Positions 6,981 through 12,271 of a stretch of 12,271 nucleotides of DNA are shown in pieces. Each line of letters begins with the position of its first letter. The stretch's first letter is position 1. The stretch is from an uncultured Mucispirillum sp. (lineage in GTDB: Bacteria > Chrysiogenota > Deferribacteres > Deferribacterales > Mucispirillaceae): positions 1 through 12,271 of the forward strand of contig CAJUJZ010000064.1 in the NCBI GenBank assembly GCA_910586745.1. The letters run 5' to 3'. A program made the translations under genes and the position numbers. A model generated the notes under the pieces. It saw only the letters and a program-made list of their open reading frames with translations. It searched no databases and was not told the origin of the DNA.

Positions 6981-7535
6981 ATGGAGCGTAATATGAAACA
7001 AGAATGTGTGGATATTAAACCTCTTTTATATGCTTATATTGATAATGAACTTGCAGGTGAGCAAAGCAGTATTGTTACAAGCCATATTTCTGAATGTGAA
7101 AGCTGTAAGGCTCGTCTTGCTTCAATGTATAGAGTGCGTGATATGGTAAAATCAGTTTATGCACCAAAAGAAGATATTGATTTATCTAAAAAAATTATGG
7201 CAAATATTAAATTTAATAATAAATATGGTAAAATACAAACTACTAAAATAAAAGAAAATATTGAAGAAAAAACTGTCCATATAAATAATAATGCAAAGCA
7301 GTCTTTGCCAAAAATAGTTGCTGGTAAAGTGCTTTATATTGCAGTGGCAGCTGCAGCCATAGTGTTTGCTATTGGTGCAACTGTTACATATTTTGAAAAA
7401 TCTAATCCAGTGTCTGTTGAAATGGCAAACCAGACTTATAATAATTTTGAAGATTATGTTTTAGAACATTATACAAATTCTTATGCAGGTCCATCAGCTC
7501 AGGCATCGGTGATTTCGGTAAATTTTGAAAAATGA
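6981..7535 (+). CDS. Zinc-finger (ZAS/zf-HC2) transmembrane anti-sigma factor
   Basis: This 184-residue protein should hold the upstream sigma factor inactive at the inner membrane. The cytoplasmic part has the ZAS zinc motif: His35-x3-Cys39-x2-Cys42 (HISECESC) with Cys9 placed 26 residues before the His. That spacing matches the C11/H37/C41/C44 set of Streptomyces RsrA. A charged linker (about 60-112) is followed by one membrane helix (about 117-136, VLYIAVAAAAIVFAIGATV). A periplasmic tail of about 45 residues ends in the region DYVLEHY...SVISVNFEK. The tail's shape resembles the ends of proteobacterial RseA/MucA, which bind RseB and are cleaved by DegS. This combination is unusual, because RseA and MucA themselves have no zinc motif. 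The start is set by GGAGG at 6967-6971. The gene overlaps the next by 4 nt (ATGA), indicating translational coupling. Zinc-anti-sigma identity is firm; the RseA-like tail is inference. Confidence 0.88.
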   Translation: MERNMKQECVDIKPLLYAYIDNELAGEQSSIVTSHISECESCKARLASMYRVRDMVKSVYAPKEDIDLSKKIMANIKFNNKYGKIQTTKIKENIEEKTVHINNNAKQSLPKIVAGKVLYIAVAAAAIVFAIGATVTYFEKSNPVSVEMANQTYNNFEDYVLEHYTNSYAGPSAQASVISVNFEK

Positions 7536-8425
7536 TTCGACTTATTCTATCCATAATATTGCTTTTATCAGCAGCTGGAAATGTTTTTGCTGCTGATAAG
7601 GCTGTTGTCTTTAAATGTTTAAATAAAAACAGGTATGAAGTATATTTAAATCTTCAGGATGATTATAGAGCAGATTCTTCTATGCTTGGTTCTATTTCCC
7701 GTCAGCTTTTAAGGGGCTTTTTTTCAATAGATAGAATACCTGATAAATATTACAGTGTTGAAAAAATAGATAATATTTCTTATTTTGGCTTTGATATAAC
7801 ACAATATACTGTTATTCCAAAGGATAAAGACAGGTTTAGGCAAATATTATGGCTTGATAACAGTGAGCGTATTGTAAAATTAGAAGTGTATGACAATGTA
7901 AATACATTAATGTTTGCTTTCAGTGGCTTTGATTATATAAATGGAGCAATGCACCGCCATCATCATAAAGGCATGGGTAATGGTATGGGCAAAGGTAAAA
8001 GAATGAAGCAAGGCACGGTGGGGGGTGGCATAGGTGAGGAACGAGAGGGTCCTAATGGTTATCGTGGAAGTGTAGCAGATAAATTTAAATTTTGGGATAC
8101 TCCAGAGTTTTATTATGGGTTTAGGCATTTTCATACAACAGTTTTTAATAGAAATGTTTTTGATTTATCATTTGAAGATGGAATAAACAGATTTTCAGTA
8201 TTTATAAAACCAGCAAACAGACAGATAGAGCCTGTAAGCACAATAGTTTATGGTAACTATTTATTCAGCAGAATAATAGATGATGTTGAATACACTGTAT
8301 ATGGAACAGTATCTTTTGGATTTATGGAAGATATAATAAATATTATCCATGAAAATATAAAAACAGTGATAGATACTGCATCACAAGGTGGCATTTTAAC
8401 ATCAGAAATTTATAATAAAAAATGA
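7532..8425 (+). CDS. RseB/MucB-like periplasmic regulator of sigma-factor activity
   Basis: The 297 residues start with a Sec signal peptide (MIRLILSIILLLSAAGNVFA, cleavage at about residue 20). The C-terminal domain (about 190-275) has EFYYGFRHF, then DLSFEDGINRFSVFIKPANR, then VEYTVYGTVSFGFMEDII. This is the pattern of the MucB/RseB C-terminal domain ('DG..SVSVFIEP ... T..G.VP..T...IA'). Before it, QYTVIPKDKDRFRQILWLDNSERIVKLEVYD (about 91-121) matches the end of the RseB N-terminal lipoprotein-sensing domain. In RseB this protein guards the anti-sigma tail against DegS until it meets envelope lipid signals. Oddities: the N-terminal domain is short (about 110 residues after the signal peptide), and a His/Gly/Met/Lys-rich insert (about residues 141-176) separates the two domains. 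The start codon overlaps the anti-sigma stop (ATGA). Homology at family level is fairly sure; the conserved sensing mechanism is inferred. Confidence 0.78.
   Translation: MIRLILSIILLLSAAGNVFAADKAVVFKCLNKNRYEVYLNLQDDYRADSSMLGSISRQLLRGFFSIDRIPDKYYSVEKIDNISYFGFDITQYTVIPKDKDRFRQILWLDNSERIVKLEVYDNVNTLMFAFSGFDYINGAMHRHHHKGMGNGMGKGKRMKQGTVGGGIGEEREGPNGYRGSVADKFKFWDTPEFYYGFRHFHTTVFNRNVFDLSFEDGINRFSVFIKPANRQIEPVSTIVYGNYLFSRIIDDVEYTVYGTVSFGFMEDIINIIHENIKTVIDTASQGGILTSEIYNKK
7952..8062 (+). other. His/Gly/Met/Lys-rich insert coding segment within the RseB-like gene
   Basis: This segment encodes about residues 141-177: HRHHHKGMGNGMGKGKRMKQ, then a glycine run and GIGEEREG. It lies between the two RseB domains. 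Its local base composition is clearly richer in G than the rest of the gene and includes a 6-G run at 8020-8025. It looks like a flexible, possibly metal-binding linker. No function is proven. Confidence 0.7.
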
Positions 8426-8451
8426 TACCTTTCAAGGAGGAATTTTAATCA

Positions 8452-9825
8452 ATGAAAAAATTATATTTAGCAGCAATGCTTATTTTAGCTTTTACGGTAG
8501 ATGCTTTTGCTATGCCTTCTAGTTTTTCACCTGTTGTAAAAAAAGCAGCCCCTAGTGTTGTAAATATAAGCACAACAAAAACTGTTACTCGCCAGATAGA
8601 CCCATTTTTTCAGGATTTTTTTGGTGGTATGTTTGGCGGCAATCATCCCTTTGGTTTTGGCAGTGGAGCACCACAGAAATATAAATCTACAGCATTAGGC
8701 TCTGGGTTTATTATTGATAGAGATGGTTATATAGTTACCAATAACCATGTAATAGAAGGTGCAGATGAAATTGTTATTAAATTTCAAGATGACAGGGAGT
8801 TTAAAGCAGAAATTATTGGTACAGACCCTCTTACAGATTTAGCACTTTTAAAAATAGATACAAAAGGTGCAAATATTACACCTATTTTATTAGGCAATTC
8901 AGATACAGCAGAAATTGGCGACTGGGTTGTGGCAATAGGTAACCCGCTTGGTCTTGGCGGTACAGTAACTGCAGGTATATTATCAGCAAAAGGCAGAGTA
9001 TTAGGTGACGGACCATACGATAACTTTATACAAACAGATGTCTCTATTAATCCCGGAAACTCTGGCGGCCCGCTTATAAATATGGATGGGGAAGTTATAG
9101 GTATTAATACAGCAATTATACAGTCAGCTCAAGGTCTTGGGTTTGCAGTGCCTGTAAATATGCTTAAAAATATTCTTCCTAAACTTAAAAAAGAAGGTAA
9201 AGTATCAAGAGGCTGGGTAGGTATAGTTATGCAGCCACTTGACGAACAGCTTGCGGCTTCATTTGGTTTATCTGATACTAAAGGCGTATTAATAGCAGAT
9301 GTAACAAAAGGCGAGCCGGGGGATAAAGCAGGTCTTAAAGCTGGTGATGTTATTATTGCAGTTGACGGTAAACAGGCACAAACTTCAAGAGAGCTTGCTG
9401 GCATTATTGGTTCAAAAAGTCCAAATGAAAGAGTTGTTTTAACAATTATTCGTGATGGCAAAAGGCAGAATATTACTGTAAAATTAGGTGAAAGACCTGG
9501 TAATAACCAAATTACTTCAAATTATTATGGTACTCAGCCAAAACAAAGAAGTGGCGATATAGTTGTAAAAAATATTGACCAGCAGCAGGCTAGAGATTTA
9601 GGCATATCAAATGGTGTTGTTATTACAAACCTTAATAAAGATACTCAAGCTTATAAAAAAGGCTTAAGAGAAGGCTATGTGATAGTTCTTTTAAATAATA
9701 AGCCTGTTACTAATGCAAATGATTTTTACAGAATATATGATAAAATAAAAAAAGGTGATTTAATGGCTGTAAAAGTTGTATTACCTAACGGCTCAAACTT
9801 TATAGCATTTGCAAAATCAGAATAA
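8452..9825 (+). CDS. htrA: DegP/HtrA/MucD-family periplasmic serine protease
   Basis: This protease-chaperone degrades or refolds misfolded envelope proteins. The 457 residues begin with a signal peptide (MKKLYLAAMLILAFTVDAFA). The trypsin-like domain (about 25-245) has the full catalytic triad: His99 (TNNHVIEGA), Asp129 (DPLTDLALLKI) and Ser204 (NPGNSGGPL). A Gly/Phe-rich LA-type loop lies at about 51-75. Two PDZ domains follow: PDZ1 at about 252-345 (GWVGIVMQPL, then GEPGDKAGLKAGDVI) and PDZ2 at about 368-455. This two-PDZ layout matches DegP/DegQ/MucD rather than the one-PDZ DegS. The ribosome binding site AAGGAGG (8434-8440) is perfect, the strongest in the operon, with an 11-nt spacing. 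It closes the sigma/anti-sigma/RseB operon and so matches mucD in Pseudomonas. It is likely both a target and an effector of the stress response. A terminator follows directly. Confidence 0.95.
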   Translation: MKKLYLAAMLILAFTVDAFAMPSSFSPVVKKAAPSVVNISTTKTVTRQIDPFFQDFFGGMFGGNHPFGFGSGAPQKYKSTALGSGFIIDRDGYIVTNNHVIEGADEIVIKFQDDREFKAEIIGTDPLTDLALLKIDTKGANITPILLGNSDTAEIGDWVVAIGNPLGLGGTVTAGILSAKGRVLGDGPYDNFIQTDVSINPGNSGGPLINMDGEVIGINTAIIQSAQGLGFAVPVNMLKNILPKLKKEGKVSRGWVGIVMQPLDEQLAASFGLSDTKGVLIADVTKGEPGDKAGLKAGDVIIAVDGKQAQTSRELAGIIGSKSPNERVVLTIIRDGKRQNITVKLGERPGNNQITSNYYGTQPKQRSGDIVVKNIDQQQARDLGISNGVVITNLNKDTQAYKKGLREGYVIVLLNNKPVTNANDFYRIYDKIKKGDLMAVKVVLPNGSNFIAFAKSE

Positions 9826-9882
9826 TTTTGCTGCCTGCTTTTTACATCAGGTAATTTATTATAACTAATATAAACTTAATAT

Positions 9883-9916
9883 ACTGCACTTATATTTATA
9901 TAAGTGCAGTTTTTTT
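9883..9916 (+). terminator. Strong rho-independent terminator of the stress operon
   Basis: A perfect stem of at least 12 bp (ACTGCACTTATA at 9883-9894 pairing with TATAAGTGCAGT at 9899-9910) with a 4-nt loop is followed by a T run (9910-9916). It lies 57 nt after the htrA stop. The stem could also slow transcripts arriving from the minus-strand LtaS-like gene, but no T run follows it on that strand. Confidence 0.9.
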
Positions 9917-10027
9917 AAATAAGCCCAGATAAAGATGTTTATATTAATATTTGAGCCTGTATCAAATTTTGTTATAACCTTTATTTATTATACTTTTATT
10001 GCATATTTACTAAATAAAATATTTAAA

Positions 10028-12046
10028 TTATTTTGGTATATTATAGCCTTTATTTACTATATACCAGCTTATAGCTTCGCCAGCTTTCTTTTTATCCCAG
10101 AATATACTAGCTGTATTTATATCATTTTCATTTTTTTCTTCGCTCTCAAAATATTCAATATCTGCACCATTAAAAATATATCTGCCATTTGCTATAGACT
10201 GTGCACCTATAGCAATTCTTTCGTTATCTGCTTTTTCGTTTTTATTATCTGTCACAAGGCTTTGACCAAAAGAGTGGAATTTATAGCCTTTATGTGCAGT
10301 AATAGCTGCAATAGTAGGCACAATATCTTTATGGCTTCCTGCTGTATATTTTAGTTTATATTCACTAACTCCACTGCCGTATATTATCAAAGGTATAGAA
10401 GTGGATGTAAATATTTTTCTATTAGGGTTAGGGTAGCTTCTGTCAAAATGGTCACCTGTAACAAAGAAAATACTGTCAGGATATTTTGCATAAGTTTTCT
10501 TAATAAAATCAGCAACACTTTTAATTGAATATTCTGTTACCGTTAAAATTTCTGGTGTTATTCCTTGAAATCTTTTTTCTTTTGGATAGTTAGTATCAAG
10601 AAAAATTCTGATTTTTTCTGTATCAATATTATAGTATTTTTTAGTATCTATATCGTAAGGCGGGTGGTTAGATGCAGAAAGTATCATATTAAATGTAGGT
10701 TTGTTATGGTTTTTATCAAGGTTTTCAAGTATAAAGTTAAACCCTTCACTATCATATATACCCCATGTACTTTTCTGCTTATTATGTATATTTTCCATAC
10801 CATAGCTTTTATTAAAGCCCTGAGATATAGTGTAAGTGCCTATTTTACGCCATGCAGAGCTTCCAAAATAATAAAAGTTTGTATCATATCCTAAATCTTT
10901 AAATATTTTGCCAGTAGAAGAATCAAAACATGGTATTTTGCCAGTCATTTCGCTTACTGGGAAATATGTGCCGTAAAGCCCTGTAATCATCATATCCATT
11001 GTTTCTATTGTACCATATCCGTTTTGTATAAATACTGGCACTTTTAATCCATCTTTTGAATTTGCAAGTGCAGTTAACTCACTTCCAATCCCCCCCCCGT
11101 TTATAAATTCTTCTGATAAATGATAATCTGAAAGTGATTCCATAATTATTAAAAATATGTGTTTAGCATTACTTTTACCATTATATAAAACTTCCTGTTC
11201 CATTAAACTGCTGATATTATCCTGATTTATATATTTATCACCAAAATATATTTGCATAACCTGCTGAATAGTTTTACCGCCTGCATATTTTTCAAAACTT
11301 TCTCCTTTTATATCTTTATAGGCTCTATATACTCTGTCTAAATCATGCAGAGCACCGGGAGCTGCTTTTTTAAGGAAATTATTTTCTGGAAGTTTTACAA
11401 TATAGCTTAAATCACCGCCCTGTAGATTAAATGTAGAAGATGTAGTAAGTATTAAAACATAAAGTAATAAAATACCTAATGGCACAGCTTGTTTTATAGA
11501 AACAGATTTATTAATATTTTCTATTTTTTTATATATTTTATTATATATAAATACAGCAATAGCAGTTAAAATAACAGATGCTGTAATTTTTGGCAGTGCA
11601 TTATAGTCACTATTTAGTGCAGTATGAAATATAGCAGACTGGTCATCATATATTACACCAAGCAGTATAATATTAAAAGTATCATTAAAAATGCTGAAAT
11701 ATGTATCATTTACAAATGATGCAATTATCACGATATATGATATTATGGATGTAAAAACAATAATCACAGGTTTCTGTGCCTTTTTTATAAATGAAAATGC
11801 AATATATAATACAGCAAAAATAAAAGCAGCAGGGGCAGCAAGTCTGCCATCATATCTAAGACCTGAAAAAAGTGTCTGCATTATATCTAAAAATGGCAGT
11901 GAAGCAGAACCATATGCTCCAGTAATAGCAGAATTTAAGATACCAGAGTTTATAATAAAACCTATTCTGCACAGTCCAAAGATAATTAAAAGATAAATAA
12001 GAAATGTAGTAATTTGAATATATGTTTTAAGAATTTTATTTCCCAT
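10028..12046 (-). CDS. LtaS/MdoB-family membrane phosphotransferase (sulfatase fold)
   Basis: This 672-residue protein has an N-terminal membrane domain of about five helices (about residues 11-33, 70-87, 93-113, 154-170, 187-203) and a large extracytoplasmic sulfatase-fold domain (about 295-600). This is the layout of lipoteichoic acid synthase and of Gram-negative OpgB/MdoB phosphoglycerol transferases (COG1368). Likely metal and catalytic residues, by comparison with Staphylococcus LtaS: Glu303 (IIMESLSDYH), the nucleophile Thr346 (GYGTIETMDM), His461 (SASNHPPY) and Asp532-His533 (VTGDHFDR). It probably moves phosphoglycerol or a similar head group from a phospholipid to a surface or periplasmic glycan; the acceptor is unknown. 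Nine consecutive G bases on the coding strand (11098 down to 11090) encode Gly317-319, early in the catalytic domain. A one-base change gives an early stop. The ribosome binding site is weak (GAGAGA, about 12052-12057 reversed). The gene is monocistronic. Confidence 0.88.
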   Translation of the reverse strand: MGNKILKTYIQITTFLIYLLIIFGLCRIGFIINSGILNSAITGAYGSASLPFLDIMQTLFSGLRYDGRLAAPAAFIFAVLYIAFSFIKKAQKPVIIVFTSIISYIVIIASFVNDTYFSIFNDTFNIILLGVIYDDQSAIFHTALNSDYNALPKITASVILTAIAVFIYNKIYKKIENINKSVSIKQAVPLGILLLYVLILTTSSTFNLQGGDLSYIVKLPENNFLKKAAPGALHDLDRVYRAYKDIKGESFEKYAGGKTIQQVMQIYFGDKYINQDNISSLMEQEVLYNGKSNAKHIFLIIMESLSDYHLSEEFINGGGIGSELTALANSKDGLKVPVFIQNGYGTIETMDMMITGLYGTYFPVSEMTGKIPCFDSSTGKIFKDLGYDTNFYYFGSSAWRKIGTYTISQGFNKSYGMENIHNKQKSTWGIYDSEGFNFILENLDKNHNKPTFNMILSASNHPPYDIDTKKYYNIDTEKIRIFLDTNYPKEKRFQGITPEILTVTEYSIKSVADFIKKTYAKYPDSIFFVTGDHFDRSYPNPNRKIFTSTSIPLIIYGSGVSEYKLKYTAGSHKDIVPTIAAITAHKGYKFHSFGQSLVTDNKNEKADNERIAIGAQSIANGRYIFNGADIEYFESEEKNENDINTASIFWDKKKAGEAISWYIVNKGYNIPK
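11090..11098 (-). repeat. Poly-G(9) homopolymer tract in the LtaS-like gene
   Basis: Nine consecutive C on the plus strand are nine G on the coding strand, exactly three GGG codons for Gly317-319. The next longest G/C runs seen in the window are six bases (5496-5501 and 8020-8025). With eight G the frame reads GGG GGG GGA TTG GAA GTG AGT TAA; with ten it reads GGG GGG GGG GAT TGG AAG TGA. Both therefore stop within five codons after the tract and leave only the membrane domain. Confidence 0.9.
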
Positions 12047-12077
12047 GTTTTTCTCTCAAAAAATTTATTAAATAAAC

Positions 12078-12105
12078 ATTATATAAAAATTTACAAATAT
12101 AGCAA
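12078..12105 (-). promoter_or_regulatory. Candidate sigma-70 promoter for the LtaS-like gene
   Basis: On the minus strand: TTGCTA (12100-12105), a 16-nt spacer, and a perfect TATAAT (12078-12083), about 32 nt before the start codon. The match is good apart from the 16-nt spacer. It shares the intergenic gap with the divergent gene starting at 12179. Confidence 0.5.
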
Positions 12106-12178
12106 CTATTATATTTTTTTGTTTTCTTTTTACAAATATTAGTGTAGTATAACAGGATATTAAGTGTTTGGTGGATAT

Positions 12179-12271
12179 ATGTTTCGCAGCTCATTAATCT
12201 TACTATTATTATGTATTATTCCATTTATAGTATCAGGACAAAATAAGCCATCAGTCTCTTCCATTAAAGAG
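12179..12271 (+). CDS. Secreted protein, N-terminal fragment (3' truncated by window)
   Basis: The ATG at 12179 opens a frame that stays open for 31 codons to the window end. It begins with a basic and hydrophobic leader: MFRSSL, then a leucine/isoleucine run, then FIVSGQNKPS. This looks like a Sec signal peptide with cleavage near residue 20. A GGTGGA purine stretch (12170-12175) sits just before the ATG, at rather short spacing. A TATAAC (12148-12153) could be the -10 element, but no convincing -35 is seen. It is divergent from the LtaS-like gene. There is too little sequence to name a family; it is an exported or periplasmic protein. Confidence 0.6.
   Translation, partial: MFRSSLILLLLCIIPFIVSGQNKPSVSSIKE

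Noticed and set aside
9935..10894. Open frames on the plus strand facing the LtaS-like gene
   Set aside because: They are hydrophobic, I/F/Y/C-rich translations of the opposite strand of a clear gene, without start signals.

Overview
This window comes from a strongly AT-rich, Gram-negative (diderm) bacterium. The envelope genes support that: an 8-strand-sized outer-membrane barrel, a periplasmic DegP/HtrA protease and a RseB/MucB-type periplasmic sensor. The low G+C (roughly 30% by eye), the Bacillus-type PurF with four iron-sulfur cysteines, and the sigma factor/anti-sigma/RseB/HtrA cluster would fit a member of the Deferribacterota such as Mucispirillum. That placement is an inference from general character, not a proven identification.

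Layout. (1) Positions 1-536 hold the 3' end of a membrane protein that resembles the GtrII family of O-antigen glucosyltransferases. (2) Positions 537-1773 are a gene-free, very AT-rich stretch. Its only protein-like signal is a decayed transposase-like remnant near 1319-1594. (3) Positions 1774-2625 carry metF, closed by a terminator that also serves the convergent operon. (4) Positions 5273-2689 on the minus strand form a tight three-gene operon: purF, an outer-membrane beta-barrel gene and a DUF308/HdeD-like membrane gene. (5) Positions 5429-6340 carry an EamA/DMT transporter, divergent from purF. (6) Positions 6401-9825 form an envelope-stress operon: an ECF sigma factor, a zinc-binding membrane anti-sigma factor, a RseB/MucB-like protein and an HtrA protease, ending in a strong terminator. 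(7) Positions 12046-10028 on the minus strand carry an LtaS/MdoB-like membrane sulfatase-fold transferase. (8) From 12179 the start of a secreted protein runs off the window.

How the genes work together. The four-gene stress operon parallels Pseudomonas algU-mucA-mucB-mucD. A promoter-like sequence resembling the sigma-E consensus sits just upstream, so autoregulation is likely. The anti-sigma factor pairs a cytoplasmic zinc motif with a periplasmic tail resembling RseA/MucA tails. The neighbouring barrel protein ends in Y-H-F, the type of C-terminus sensed by DegS-class proteases.

The most notable find is a run of nine G residues (coding strand) inside the LtaS-like gene. It lies exactly on three glycine codons at the start of the catalytic domain. 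Losing or gaining one G gives a stop within a few codons in both cases. In so AT-rich a genome this is a good candidate phase-variation switch for a surface-modifying enzyme.
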